DNA of 49,350 bases, taken from Lautropia sp. (GTDB lineage Bacteria > Pseudomonadota > Gammaproteobacteria > Burkholderiales > Burkholderiaceae_E). How positions within the stretch are numbered: position 1 is the first letter of the stretch; the number at the start of each line of letters is the position of its first letter. Below, in pieces: positions 26,865-35,634 of this stretch. The notes below the pieces were generated by a model. The model was not told the DNA's origin. It worked only from the letters and a program-made list of their open reading frames with translations, and did no database searches. A program made the translations under genes and the position numbers. The DNA is taken from positions 1-49,350 of the forward strand of contig JAUNKF010000025.1 in NCBI GenBank assembly GCA_030532895.1, given 5' to 3'.

Positions 26865-27783
26865 TCGTGTTCCTTGTGGATCGCTGAATCGCTTCCTGGA
26901 TTTCGGCGATCGTCTGATCGATTTCATCCTCGGTCAGGTCCGAGGCGGCGTCTGCCTCCAGATTATTACCGATGGAGATCGTCGTGGTCACAGCCCCGTC
27001 GGGCAGATCCACCGAGGACAGCGTCGGCAGGCCAGCCGCGTCGTGGCCCGCATCCCATTTCATGGCCAGCACCGTGGTGTTGTCAGCCCCCACCCCGTTT
27101 CTCGCCAGCGCCGAGTGAATGAGGCGCGGCACGGCGGCGGCCACCGGCTCGAAGCGGAACTCGCGCACCAGCTCTTCCTGCGTCACACCGCTCCAGAGAC
27201 CATCCGAGCACAGCATGATCACGTCGCCAGCCTGAAGCGGGAAGGCTGCGTGAATCTCGATCGGCGGCACGAAAGGTGACCCCAGGCAGTTGAGCACCTT
27301 GTTGCGCTCCGGATGAACCTCTCCCTCGGCCTCGGTGATCAGCCCCAGGCTGATCAGGCTCTGCACCTTCGAGTGGTCGAGCGTGCGGAACAGCACTTCA
27401 TGCTGACGCAATAAATACAACCGCGAATCGCCCGCATGACCCCACCATGCCTGCCCGTCCTGCACGATGCAGGCCACGACCGTCGTCCGCGGGCACTCCG
27501 TCATCCCGTGCAGCTCGCGATAGCGATGCAGTTCCCGGTGACTGGCATGAAAGGACTGCTCCAGAAAAGCGACCGGGTCACGCAGCCGTGGGACGGCCTG
27601 CTGCTGGAACATCGAGGCAATGGTCTGCATCGCGATCTGGGCCGCGATCTCGCCGCGCAGATGCCCACCCATGCCATCGGCCAGCACCATCAGCAGGGAT
27701 TCCCTTGAAAAACAGTACCCCATCCGATCCTGGTTGATGGAACGGCCGCCGACATCACTGTCCTGAAAGATCGAAAAACGCAT
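26857..27783 (-). CDS. PP2C-type serine/threonine protein phosphatase
   Basis: A 308-residue soluble metal-dependent phosphatase. PPM landmarks: [25 protein letters not shown] (metal-binding Asp), [35 protein letters not shown]-type loop, [16 protein letters not shown], and [10 protein letters not shown]. The C-terminal 60 residues are acidic and rich in Thr/Asp, outside the catalytic fold. It lies 69 bases downstream of the Ser/Thr kinase, so it probably reverses that kinase's phosphorylation. Its end overlaps rph by 8 bases. Confidence 0.93.
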   Translation of the reverse strand: MRFSIFQDSDVGGRSINQDRMGYCFSRESLLMVLADGMGGHLRGEIAAQIAMQTIASMFQQQAVPRLRDPVAFLEQSFHASHRELHRYRELHGMTECPRTTVVACIVQDGQAWWGHAGDSRLYLLRQHEVLFRTLDHSKVQSLISLGLITEAEGEVHPERNKVLNCLGSPFVPPIEIHAAFPLQAGDVIMLCSDGLWSGVTQEELVREFRFEPVAAAVPRLIHSALARNGVGADNTTVLAMKWDAGHDAAGLPTLSSVDLPDGAVTTTISIGNNLEADAASDLTEDEIDQTIAEIQEAIQRSTRNTND

Positions 27784-27852
27784 GGATCAGATCAACACGA
27801 TAAGGAGTTCAGAGACCCAGCCCCCACCCGTGGGCAGCCCGATCACCATCAT

Positions 27853-28896
27853 TCATAAGCCCGTTTTGCGCGCCGACAGCAGCGTCGGATCGGGCACCTT
27901 CCGCTGCTCGACCGCTCGCGAGACGTCCCGCCGCCGCTTGAACGGCGACATCACCTCCTCGATCCAGCGAAGCGGCAGAAAGCTTCGGGTCTCGACCCCT
28001 TCTCGCAGGAAGGGTTCACGCAGCGCACGCTGCAGCGCGAACACGCTCTGCGGACGCTCCAGCGGATTCAGCTTCATGCACCACTGCACCAGATCGAGCA
28101 ACTGCTGCGAATAGATGTCCGTCAGCCCGGCCAGCACCGCTTCCACCTTGTCCTGCTTCAGCCGCTGGTCGGCCGCCTGCGGCGGCGCACCCACCATGCA
28201 CGCATACATGCTGGCCCCCAACCCGTAGATGTCCGTCCACGGCCCGAGCTGCTGATGCTTCTTGTAAAGCTCCGGCGCAGCAAAGCCAGGGGTGTACATC
28301 GGGAACAGCTTGGGGGCGTCCTGAGTCAGCGTCTGCCTGGCCGCACCAAAGTCCAGCAGCATCGGCATGCCACCCTTCTTCAGGTAGATGTTGGCCGGCT
28401 TCAGATCCAGATGCAGCAGACGATTGGCATGAACCTCGCGCAGACCGTTCATCACTTGAGCAAATATCTTGCGGATATGCCGCTCTGGCAAGACCCGCTT
28501 GCCTGGTCTGTTGCGGTTATGAATCACCAGCTCCTGCAGACTGCGCCCGTCTTCATAGGCCATCACCATGTAGACGGTTTCGTGCGCACGAAAGAAGTTC
28601 ACCACCCGAACGACGTTGGGGTGGATCACGCGCGACAAGGCACGCCCTTCCTCGAAGAAGCACTTCAGGCCATTGCGATAGGTAGGGAGGTTGCTGCCGA
28701 TCACTTCCGGTACCAGCTGCCCCGGCGCCCGCTTCACCAGCGAGCTGGGCAGGTACTCCTTGATGGCAACGGTCTGACCGCTCTGATCCTGGGCAAGATA
28801 GACCATAGAAAAACCGCCGCTCGCGATTTTTCTTACAATCCGGTAGCCCCCTGCTTCCAAGCCCTCCGGCAATGGTGCGTTCTGCTCATTTGCCAT
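27853..28896 (-). CDS. Serine/threonine protein kinase
   Basis: A 347-residue kinase with no membrane segment. Eukaryotic-type subdomains are intact: Gly loop IASGGFSMVY (24-33), ATP-binding Lys in AIKEYLP (K46), alpha-C Glu in FEEGRALSRV, catalytic loop HLDLKPAN (D164), DFG at 182-184 and APE at 207-209 with an activation segment KLFPMYTPGF. The C-terminal 60 residues are basic and unstructured. It is the first gene of the leftward operon. Its start codon is only 22 bases from that of divergent yicC. Targets are unknown. Confidence 0.93.
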   Translation of the reverse strand: MANEQNAPLPEGLEAGGYRIVRKIASGGFSMVYLAQDQSGQTVAIKEYLPSSLVKRAPGQLVPEVIGSNLPTYRNGLKCFFEEGRALSRVIHPNVVRVVNFFRAHETVYMVMAYEDGRSLQELVIHNRNRPGKRVLPERHIRKIFAQVMNGLREVHANRLLHLDLKPANIYLKKGGMPMLLDFGAARQTLTQDAPKLFPMYTPGFAAPELYKKHQQLGPWTDIYGLGASMYACMVGAPPQAADQRLKQDKVEAVLAGLTDIYSQQLLDLVQWCMKLNPLERPQSVFALQRALREPFLREGVETRSFLPLRWIEEVMSPFKRRRDVSRAVEQRKVPDPTLLSARKTGL

Positions 28897-28918
28897 GGCG
28901 CTATTCTAAAAGCGATAC

Positions 28919-29923
28919 ATGCAAAACAACGAAATCCCCGTCCGCCAAACGCCGGACGGACAGGCGCAGCCCCTGAACGACAGCGCCCCACCCACCGCTC
29001 GTGCCATCGTTCACAGCATGACCGGTTACGCGCACCACACCCACGACACCCCACTGGGACGCGTCAGTCTGGAGATTCGTGCGGTCAACAGTCGTTTCAC
29101 CGACCTGCACTTCCGACTGGCCGACGAGTTCCGGCCACTGGAGCCGATGCTGAGAGCGGCCATCAGCCGCCATGTCCGGCGTGGCAAGCTCGAATGCCGG
29201 ATGAACCTGAACCGGCATCGGGACGAGGCTGTCGGGGGGGTGGACGAAACCCGGCTGCGAACCCTGCTCGGCCTGGCCGAGCACATCCAGCGCATCGTGC
29301 CCAACGCCAAGCCGCCTTCGGTGGCCGACTACCTGCGCTGGCTGCAACACCCCGAGCAGATGCCCGGCCACGGTACGGAAGCCTCGCAGGGTCCGCAGGA
29401 CGCCAACACCGTGTGGGCCATGCTGGCCCCGATGGTCGACGCCTGTCTTCATGACTTTCAGCAGACCCGGCAACGGGAAGGCGCGGCACTGCGGGACACG
29501 CTCTCGGCACTGGTTGAGCAGATGCAGGCACAAGGCGCCCAACTGCGCGCCTGCCTGCCCGAGCTTCAGGCCGCGGCGGAGACCCGGCTGCTGGCACGGC
29601 TGGAGAAGACGCTGAAGGATCTGCCCATTCCCATCCCCGCCGATGAAACCTTCGCCCGCGTGCGCCAGGAGGTGAGCCTGCTCTCGTTGCGCGACGACAT
29701 CACCGAGGAACTGGATCGGCTCGACACGCACCTGGCAGCCGTGGCCGAGGCGCTCGCCGCCGGCGGCCCGGTCGGCAAGCGGCTCGACTTCCTCGCGCAG
29801 GAGCTGAACCGCGAGGCCAACACCATCGCCTCGAAGAGCATGGCCATCGATATCACCGACACGGCGCTCGCACTGAAACTGCTGATCGAGCAGCTTCGGG
29901 AGCAGGTGCAGAATCTGGAGTGA
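28919..29923 (+). CDS. yicC: YicC/YloC family endoribonuclease
   Basis: 334 residues with the YicC pattern: IVHSMTGYAHH near the N-terminus, LEIRAVNSRFTDLHFRL, RGKLECRMNLNR, and a C-terminal DUF1732 block (QEVSLLSLRDDITEELDRLDTHL; GPVGKRLDFLAQELNREANTIASKS; IEQLREQVQNLE). YicC proteins cleave RNA and were linked to sRNA turnover. Homologues normally begin just before SMTGYA; here no ATG or GTG fits there, so the ATG at 28919 with a 31-residue polar extension is preferred. ATG at 29018 would cut into the first strand. Confidence 0.9.
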   Translation: MQNNEIPVRQTPDGQAQPLNDSAPPTARAIVHSMTGYAHHTHDTPLGRVSLEIRAVNSRFTDLHFRLADEFRPLEPMLRAAISRHVRRGKLECRMNLNRHRDEAVGGVDETRLRTLLGLAEHIQRIVPNAKPPSVADYLRWLQHPEQMPGHGTEASQGPQDANTVWAMLAPMVDACLHDFQQTRQREGAALRDTLSALVEQMQAQGAQLRACLPELQAAAETRLLARLEKTLKDLPIPIPADETFARVRQEVSLLSLRDDITEELDRLDTHLAAVAEALAAGGPVGKRLDFLAQELNREANTIASKSMAIDITDTALALKLLIEQLREQVQNLE

Positions 29924-30028
29924 CCCTGTCTGACATGGCTGATTCAGTGGTACCCCCGTCATTGATGAACACACGGCGCTGCACGCCCAGAGGCGGTTGC
30001 GCGGGCACGAACAAAGTGAATACACGGC

Positions 30029-30057
30029 TAGGTTCAGGGCAGCACACGATCTAGAAT
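30029..30057 (+). promoter_or_regulatory. Weak candidate promoter of the ATPase/TOPRIM island
   Basis: TAGGTT (30029-30034) and TAGAAT (30052-30057) are 17 bp apart, with the -10 about 40 bases before the first ATPase start. The -10 is good and the -35 poor. This is the only promoter-like pair seen in the 172-base gap after yicC, which otherwise shows no hairpin or repeat. Confidence 0.35.
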
Positions 30058-30095
30058 CAACGGTCAATCGATTTCCTCCGCGGGCGGTATCCTTC

Positions 30096-31307
30096 ATGAC
30101 GAAGCCTGTTTTCATTCGGCGCGTGGTGCTGCGCAGCTACAAGAGCATTGCCCACTGCGACATCCAGCTGAAACCGCTCACCTTTCTGGTAGGACAAAAC
30201 GGCGCTGGCAAGAGCAACTTTCTGGACGCCCTGCACTTCGTCAAGGACGCCCTGAGCAACTCGCTCGACAACGCCCTGGCCGAACGGGGCGGCCTGGATG
30301 AGGTTCGACGCCGCTCCAGCGGGCACCCGAACCATCTCGGCATCCGCCTGGACTTTGAGCTGCCCGACAGCCGGCAGGGATGGTATGCCTTCCGGATCGG
30401 CGCCATGGCCAATGGTGGCTATGAGGTGCAGCAGGAAGAGTGTGTTCTGGATGCCGTGGGCAAAGGCCCCGGCTTCCGTATCAGCAAAGGGGAGGTTCAA
30501 AGCAGTGAAAACACCTTCCCCGCCGTCACGCGAGATCGACTGGCCCTGGTTGCAGCCTCTGGCATCACCGCTTTTCGCCCTGTCTTCGACGCCCTCACCA
30601 GCATGGGTTTTTACAACCTGAACCCGAAGGTGATGCGTGAGCTGCAAAAACCGCAAGATGGCCGGCTGTTGAAACCCGTTGGCGAGAACATTGCCAGCGT
30701 CATACACCACCTGCAACGTGCCGCGCCCCGCCAAATTGCGGACATTCAAGCCTACCTGAATTTGGTCGTCCCGGCCGTCCAGCACGTCGAGCGCAAAGCG
30801 ATCGGCCCCATGGAGACGCTTGAGTTCCGCCAGGCAGTCAGTGGCGCACGTCACCCCTGGCGCTTTCTGGCACAGAACATGTCGGATGGCACATTACGTG
30901 TCCTCGGTGTGCTCACCGCACTACTTCAAAGCAATCAGGACTTTGCACCTTCCCTGATCGGTATCGAAGAACCTGAAACCGCCTTGCACCCTGCAGCCAG
31001 TGCCGCCCTCCGGGAAGTGCTGGGGCGTGCCTCCCAACAGACTCAAGTGTTGGTCACGAGCCACAGCCCCGATCTGCTGGATGACCCGGCCCTCGATCCG
31101 GATTCGATCCTGGCCGTCGTCTCGGAGGAAGGTGAGACACGAATTGCCCCCCTGGACGACGCATCCCGTCAAGTCATGCGGGATCATCTGTTTTCCGCAG
31201 GCGAGCTGCTTCGACTCAATCAACTTGCCCCTGATGAAAAAGCCATCGAGCGGCAGCGACAATCCGTTCAGCGAAGCCTGTTCGACAACGCCATGGATGC
31301 CCCATGA
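30096..31307 (+). CDS. ABC-type AAA ATPase, first pair of a tandem ATPase/TOPRIM module
   Basis: A 403-residue soluble ATPase of the AAA_21/SMC-OLD-like group. The N-terminal lobe is FIRRVVLRSYKSIAHCD, then Walker A GQNGAGKSN (33-41) and DALHFVKDALSNSLDNALAERGG. After a central insert come signature MSDGTLR (262-268), Walker B LIGIEEPE (287-294) and switch His SHSPD (322-326). There is no coiled-coil hinge and no TOPRIM on this chain; the TOPRIM partner is the next gene, overlapping in an ATGA junction. Such ATPase/TOPRIM pairs often act in phage defence (OLD, Gabija and PARIS share the logic). The start at 30096 gives the conserved first strand; ribosome site weak. Confidence 0.85.
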   Translation: MTKPVFIRRVVLRSYKSIAHCDIQLKPLTFLVGQNGAGKSNFLDALHFVKDALSNSLDNALAERGGLDEVRRRSSGHPNHLGIRLDFELPDSRQGWYAFRIGAMANGGYEVQQEECVLDAVGKGPGFRISKGEVQSSENTFPAVTRDRLALVAASGITAFRPVFDALTSMGFYNLNPKVMRELQKPQDGRLLKPVGENIASVIHHLQRAAPRQIADIQAYLNLVVPAVQHVERKAIGPMETLEFRQAVSGARHPWRFLAQNMSDGTLRVLGVLTALLQSNQDFAPSLIGIEEPETALHPAASAALREVLGRASQQTQVLVTSHSPDLLDDPALDPDSILAVVSEEGETRIAPLDDASRQVMRDHLFSAGELLRLNQLAPDEKAIERQRQSVQRSLFDNAMDAP

Positions 31308-31900
31308 CCAGAATCGTTGCCATCGTCGAAGGAGACGGCGAAGTCAAGGCGTTACCCATCCTGCTGCGTCGGCTTGCCAGCGAATGGGCCAACGATTACA
31401 TCCATGTGGACATTCCCCCACCCATTCGCGTCAAGCGCGACCGCTTTCTGAACAAGGCAGCCGAGTTTGAAAGACACCTGACGCTTGCCGCCAGCAAAAG
31501 CGGGCCACACGACTGGATACTCGTCTTGCTGGATGCAGACGACGACTGCCCTGCCAAACTGGGCAAGCAAATACTCGAACGTGCCCAACGGCATGTCCCG
31601 CATCGGCAAGTATCCGCCGTTCTCGCCAACCGGGAGTATGAAGCCTGGTTTCTGGCGGCTGCCCAGTCCTTGAATGGCGTACACGGTTTTGCCATCCCTG
31701 TCGATGAAATCGTCGATGCCGAAAAACCCCGGAACGCAAAGCGCTGGATGGAAAAACACATCCACGACGAAGTCTATGACGAGGTGAAGGATCAACCTGC
31801 CTTCACGGCTCACTTCAACTTGCAGCAAGCCTTCGACAACAGCCGCTCATTCCGGAAGCTCTGCACGGAATGGGCGCAGCACGTCCGGAAGACACCATGA
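31304..31900 (+). CDS. DUF4276 TOPRIM-like protein, partner of the first ATPase
   Basis: 198 residues. The N-terminus IVAIVEGDGEVKALPILLRRLA carries the TOPRIM-type Glu (E9). ILVLLDADDDCPAKLG (72-87) supplies the acidic DxD cluster (D77, D79, with D80 and D81). A third conserved block NREYEAWFLAAA is at 109-120. This order is that of DUF4276 proteins, which structurally resemble the TOPRIM nuclease/topoisomerase core. A metal-dependent nuclease role is inferred, not shown. It overlaps the ATPase stop by 4 bases, and the second ATPase starts 16 bases after it with a GGAAAG ribosome site between. Confidence 0.8.
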   Translation: MTRIVAIVEGDGEVKALPILLRRLASEWANDYIHVDIPPPIRVKRDRFLNKAAEFERHLTLAASKSGPHDWILVLLDADDDCPAKLGKQILERAQRHVPHRQVSAVLANREYEAWFLAAAQSLNGVHGFAIPVDEIVDAEKPRNAKRWMEKHIHDEVYDEVKDQPAFTAHFNLQQAFDNSRSFRKLCTEWAQHVRKTP

Positions 31901-31916
31901 GGCAGGAAAGATCGCC

Positions 31917-33113
31917 ATGCAAATCGAATCCATCACCATCAGGAACTACCGTCTTTTCCGTCATGCCTCACTGACCGACATTCCGCGCCTTTGCGTGTTG
32001 GTCGGCGCCAACGGTACCGGCAAATCCACGCTGTTCGATGTCTTCTCCTTCCTGAAGGATGCGCTGTCGATGAATGTCACCAAGGCGCTGGCCAAACGTG
32101 GCGGATACCGGGAGGTCATCAGTCGCGGACACGAGCAGGAACCTATCGAGATCACACTACAGTTCAGGCTGGAAATCACGGGAAAGCCACGGCTGGTCAC
32201 CTATGAGCTGAAGATCGGACGTGACCATCAGGGCCGCCCTCAGGTCGAGCGGGAAGTGCTTCGTTACAAAAGAGGTGCTTACGGCGCGCCGTTTCGCTTT
32301 CTGGACTTCTCCCGTGGCCAAGGCTACGCCATCACCAACGAAGAAGACTTTTCCAAGCCCGATGAACACCTGGATCGGGAAGAGCAGGAGCTGGACTCGC
32401 CCGACATCCTAGCCATCAAAGGCTTGGGGCAGTTTGAACGTTTCAAGGCCGCCAGCGCCTTTCGACTCATGATCGAGAATTGGCACATCTCCGATTTTCA
32501 TGTGTCCGACGCACGGCCCAGCCAGGAAGATGGCTATGCGGAACACCTGTCCAATCGTGGCGAGAATCTGCCCCTGGTTGCCAGCTATCTTTACGAACAC
32601 CATCCTGACCGCTTTCGTCGGGTTCTTGAGGCCATGCAACGTCGTGTACCCGGCGTCTCGGTCGTCGAGCCTCGGCAAACGGAAGACGGTCGCCTCGTGC
32701 TGCGTTTTCAGGATGGCAGCTTCAAGGATCCGTTCATCGCACGTCATGTCTCGGACGGCACCATCAAGATGTTCGCCTATCTGATCCTGCTCAACGACCC
32801 TCACCCTTATCCATTGCTGGCCATCGAAGAGCCAGAGAACCAGCTCTACCCGGAACTGCTACCCGAATTAGCCGAAGAATTTCGAGACTATGCGGAACGT
32901 GGCGGACAGGTCTTCATTTCCACCCACTCCCCTGATTTTCTCAATGCCCTGACGCTGGATGAAATCTACTGCCTGCGAAAAGATCAGGGGTTCACCACGA
33001 TCACCCGTGCCAGCAACTCCCCGACATTGAGAGCCTTGTATGAAGCGGGTGACCTGCCAGGTTATCTGTGGAAGCAGGGACTCTTCGAAGGGCTGAATCA
33101 GGGGCTTCGGTGA
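31917..33113 (+). CDS. ABC-type AAA ATPase, second pair of the tandem module
   Basis: A 398-residue paralogue of the first ATPase. It has Walker A GANGTGKST (30-38), then FSFLKDALSMNVTKALAKRGG, which parallels FVKDALSNSLDNALAERGG in the first protein. Signature VSDGT (278-282), Walker B LLAIEEPEN (300-308) and switch His THSPD (336-340) are intact. Its middle region (100-200) differs strongly from the first ATPase: it is longer, charged and tyrosine-rich. The stop codon shares one base with the start of the second TOPRIM gene. All catalytic motifs are present, so neither copy looks degenerate. Confidence 0.86.
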   Translation: MQIESITIRNYRLFRHASLTDIPRLCVLVGANGTGKSTLFDVFSFLKDALSMNVTKALAKRGGYREVISRGHEQEPIEITLQFRLEITGKPRLVTYELKIGRDHQGRPQVEREVLRYKRGAYGAPFRFLDFSRGQGYAITNEEDFSKPDEHLDREEQELDSPDILAIKGLGQFERFKAASAFRLMIENWHISDFHVSDARPSQEDGYAEHLSNRGENLPLVASYLYEHHPDRFRRVLEAMQRRVPGVSVVEPRQTEDGRLVLRFQDGSFKDPFIARHVSDGTIKMFAYLILLNDPHPYPLLAIEEPENQLYPELLPELAEEFRDYAERGGQVFISTHSPDFLNALTLDEIYCLRKDQGFTTITRASNSPTLRALYEAGDLPGYLWKQGLFEGLNQGLR

Positions 33114-33712
33114 TGAAAGGACGCATCATCTTTCTGGTGGAAGAAGCCTCGATGAGTACCCTGCTGGAAGGCTGGCTACCACGTCTCTTTCCTGGTTGGG
33201 TCAAGGGCAGTCACTTTCTTTGTGTGCCCCATGAAGGCAAAACCGACCTGGATAGAAGCATCCCCAGAAAACTGAAGTCCTGGCAGATACCGGATGATCG
33301 TTTCATCATCATCCGCGACACCGACAACCGGAACTGCATTGAGCTGAAACGGGAGATCATCAAGCTCTGTGATTCATCCGGTCGCCCCGATACCCTGGTG
33401 AGACTGGTCTGCCAGGAGCTGGAAAGCTGGTATCTGGGCGACCTTACCGCATTGGCCAAAGCGCTGGCCGCCCCAAAAGCAAACACGCCAGCCAACCAGA
33501 AACGCTTCGTCGACCCCGACATCTGGCAAAAACCCTCCGCCGAGGTCAAACGGCTCGCACCACACTTTCAGAAGATCAGCGGCGCCAGACTGATGGCAGC
33601 TTGCCTGAATCCCGATACCAACCGCTCCGCCAGCTTGAAAGTCTTCGTGAGCGGCGTTCGACGGATCGCAGAAGAAATGGGCTACCTCGACAACGACAGT
33701 CACTCCGCCTGA
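33113..33712 (+). CDS. DUF4276 TOPRIM-like protein, partner of the second ATPase
   Basis: 199 residues. The N-terminus IIFLVEEASMSTLLEGWLP has the TOPRIM Glu (E10/E11). The acidic pair is D69-T-D71 in FIIIRDTDNRNC. The third block VCQELESWYLGDLTAL (99-114) matches NREYEAWFLAAA of the first partner. EGKTDLDRSIPRKLKSW is a classical DUF4276 stretch. The start is ATG at 33113, which overlaps the ATPase stop as TGATG. Its sequence is clearly diverged from the first TOPRIM protein, suggesting that each ATPase has its own dedicated effector. Confidence 0.82.
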   Translation: MKGRIIFLVEEASMSTLLEGWLPRLFPGWVKGSHFLCVPHEGKTDLDRSIPRKLKSWQIPDDRFIIIRDTDNRNCIELKREIIKLCDSSGRPDTLVRLVCQELESWYLGDLTALAKALAAPKANTPANQKRFVDPDIWQKPSAEVKRLAPHFQKISGARLMAACLNPDTNRSASLKVFVSGVRRIAEEMGYLDNDSHSA

Positions 33713-33759
33713 ACAGGTGCCTGGACGACAGCAAGCGACAGCACCACCACAGGCACGCG

Positions 33760-34130
33760 CTACGACATCTCCCCCTCAAGCGCCTCGGCCGCCGCACATT
33801 CCACCATCAGCAAGTCGGTATCAGCCAGCGCCTCGATGACGATCCGGGGTTCATCGTGGATGGCAGCCCCATCGCGTGGGCCGATCGTCATGCCGCTGAT
33901 CTCGACCGCGCCATGCGCAGGCACCAGATAAGCACGGCGCCCAGCCCCATCGAAACGGTAGTGGAGCGCGTCACCGGCACGCAGTCTTGCGCCCATCACC
34001 CGTGCGCTGGCGCCGAGCGGCAGGGCATCTTCATCCCCGGCCATCCCGCTGGCGAGCACCACCCACCCCTGGCCCGACATCTGCGCGGAAACATTCCGCC
34101 CAGGCTGTCAAAATCACGCCGTTCGATCAT
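33760..34130 (-). pseudogene. Pirin / YhaK-like gene remnant with internal deletion
   Basis: From ATG at 34130 the minus strand encodes MIERRDFDSLGG, the typical start of pirin-family YhaK proteins (first 12 residues). It then jumps, in another frame, to the family's C-terminal cupin: GWVVLASGMAGDEDALPLG, ARVMGARLRAGD, RRAYLVPAHGAVEISG and GPRDGAAIHDEPRIVIEA, ending at 33760. Full-length relatives have about 230 residues; here roughly 140 central residues, including the metal-binding N-terminal cupin, are missing. An open frame of 106 residues from 34080 survives but is only the C-terminal half. This looks like decay by deletion plus frameshift, right beside the ATPase/TOPRIM island. Confidence 0.75.
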
Positions 34131-34276
34131 TCTGGCTCCACGATCAAAGCACGTATCATGCGAGAACAGCCTGAACCTGCTCGTCGTGGATGAACCCTAC
34201 TGGGGATGGCATGTCAGACCGTGAGCAAAGTGCAGCACCATGCCATCCGGGAGGCGGCGCGAGTGGCCTCAGGCCA

Positions 34277-35308
34277 TCACGACGCATTCATGTCCAGCAC
34301 GATGCGGCCCTCGATCTGGCCCTTGTGCATGCGCTGGAAGATGTCGTTGATGTCTTCGAGCTTCTCGGCCTTGACGGTGGCCTTGACCTTGCCGGCCGCT
34401 GCGTAATCGAGCGACTCCTGCAGATCGAGACGGGTGCCGACGATCGAGCCGCGCACCGTGATGCCGTTGAGCACCATCGAGAAGATCGGCAGCGGGAAGT
34501 CGCCCGGTGGCAGGCCATTGAGCGCGATCGTGCCGCCCCGACGAACCATGCCCAGCGCCTGCTCGAAGGCTTTGCGGGAGACGGCCGTCACCAGCACACC
34601 GTGGGCACCACCGATTTCCTGCTTCAAATAAGCAGCCGGATCGGTATTGGCCGCATTGACCGCGACCGTGGCACCGAGCCGCTTGGCCAGCGCCAGCTTG
34701 TCGTCCGCGATGTCGACCGCCGCCACATTGAAGCCCATCGCCTTCGCATACTGCACCGCCATGTGGCCCAGACCGCCGATGCCCGAGATCACGACCCAAT
34801 CACCGGGTTTGGCATCCGTCATCTTCAAGCCCTTGTAGACCGTCACCCCGGCGCAAAGCACGGGCGCCACCTCGACGAAATCCACCCCATCGGGCAGATG
34901 GCCCACGTAGTTCGGATCGGCCAACGCATAGTCGGCAAAACCGCCATTGACCGAGTAGCCCGTGTTTTCCTGGCTTTCGCACAGCGTCTCCCAACCGCCC
35001 AGACAATGGGTGCAATAGCCGCAAGCCGTGTGCAGCCACGGAATGCCAACCCGGTCGCCCTCTTTCACGTGCTTGACATTCTTGCCCACACCGGCCACGA
35101 AGCCCACCCCCTCATGCCCTGGGATGAAGGGCGGGTTCGGCTTGACCGGCCAATCCCCATCCGCCGCGTGCAGGTCGGTGTGGCACACCCCCGATGCCTC
35201 GATCTTCACCAGGATCTGGTTGTCCGAGGGCACCGGCACCGGCACCTCCTCGATCACCAGCGGCTTGCCAAATTCTCGAACAACGGCGGCTTTCATCATT
35301 TTGCTCAT
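34277..35308 (-). CDS. adhP: Zinc-dependent alcohol dehydrogenase, AdhP type
   Basis: 343 residues. This NAD-dependent enzyme oxidises primary alcohols such as ethanol. Catalytic zinc ligands C42, H65 (GHEG) and C152 are present, with structural zinc cysteines C96, C99, C102 and C110. The Rossmann motif [17 protein letters not shown] follows at about 175. Length and N-terminus ([14 protein letters not shown]) match bacterial AdhP closely. GAGGAG stands 8 bases before the ATG. It is divergent from the arsR-like gene and downstream of nothing obviously related. Confidence 0.95.
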   Translation of the reverse strand: MSKMMKAAVVREFGKPLVIEEVPVPVPSDNQILVKIEASGVCHTDLHAADGDWPVKPNPPFIPGHEGVGFVAGVGKNVKHVKEGDRVGIPWLHTACGYCTHCLGGWETLCESQENTGYSVNGGFADYALADPNYVGHLPDGVDFVEVAPVLCAGVTVYKGLKMTDAKPGDWVVISGIGGLGHMAVQYAKAMGFNVAAVDIADDKLALAKRLGATVAVNAANTDPAAYLKQEIGGAHGVLVTAVSRKAFEQALGMVRRGGTIALNGLPPGDFPLPIFSMVLNGITVRGSIVGTRLDLQESLDYAAAGKVKATVKAEKLEDINDIFQRMHKGQIEGRIVLDMNAS

Positions 35309-35361
35309 GAGCGATCTCCTCGATGATGGATTCGATGAAACAATCCGGGATGGATCACACC

Positions 35362-35392
35362 ACTATAGGCGGCCCGGCTGTTTCGTGCGCAA
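35362..35392 (-). promoter_or_regulatory. Candidate promoter of adhP
   Basis: On the minus strand TTGCGC (35387-35392) and TATAGT (35362-35367) are 19 bp apart, with the start codon about 55 bases downstream of the -10. The spacing is slightly long. This lies in the 326-base divergent gap 35309-35634, whose right end holds the ArsR operator. Confidence 0.45.
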
Positions 35393-35603
35393 GAGAACAA
35401 GCGTGCACCGGGGGATTTATTCTGACGGCAGCGCGTTCATGGCAGACGGATGACAAGCACGTACCGCTTCGTGTCAGCGCGTGACACATGCGTTTTTCCC
35501 CGTGACATGGTGCACGAATCCAGTATGCGCCGCCTCCCGCCGCACCTGAAGAGGGCTTTTCCCTGAGTGATCTTGTACCTCCCATTCCCCTACTGACGAT
35601 GCA

Positions 35604-35629
35604 GACATTCCATCATTACATGGAATGTC
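35604..35629. promoter_or_regulatory. Perfect 10-6-10 palindrome, likely ArsR/SmtB-type operator
   Basis: GACATTCCAT (35604-35613) and ATGGAATGTC (35620-35629) are exact inverted repeats with a 6-nt spacer. TATGAT, a good -10, begins 3 bases later (35633-35638), so the palindrome would fill the promoter spacer, as expected for a metal-responsive repressor site. It lies immediately upstream of the ArsR-family gene. Autoregulation is inferred. Confidence 0.7.
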
Positions 35630-35634
35630 GTTGT

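Noticed and set aside
30096-33712. Assignment to PARIS, Gabija or OLD as such
   Set aside because: The ATPase and TOPRIM domains are on separate chains, the effector is DUF4276-like rather than the PARIS AriB family, no UvrD-like helicase is present, and the pair is duplicated; only the general logic is shared.
34190-35326. Long plus-strand frame opposite adhP
   Set aside because: adhP has all zinc ligands and a good ribosome site; the opposite frame shows only compositional bias.
35460-35520. Further copies of the GTGTCATGC repeat in the adhP/arsR gap
   Set aside because: GCGTGACACATGCG and GTGACATGGTGCAC share letters with the family but do not align without insertions.
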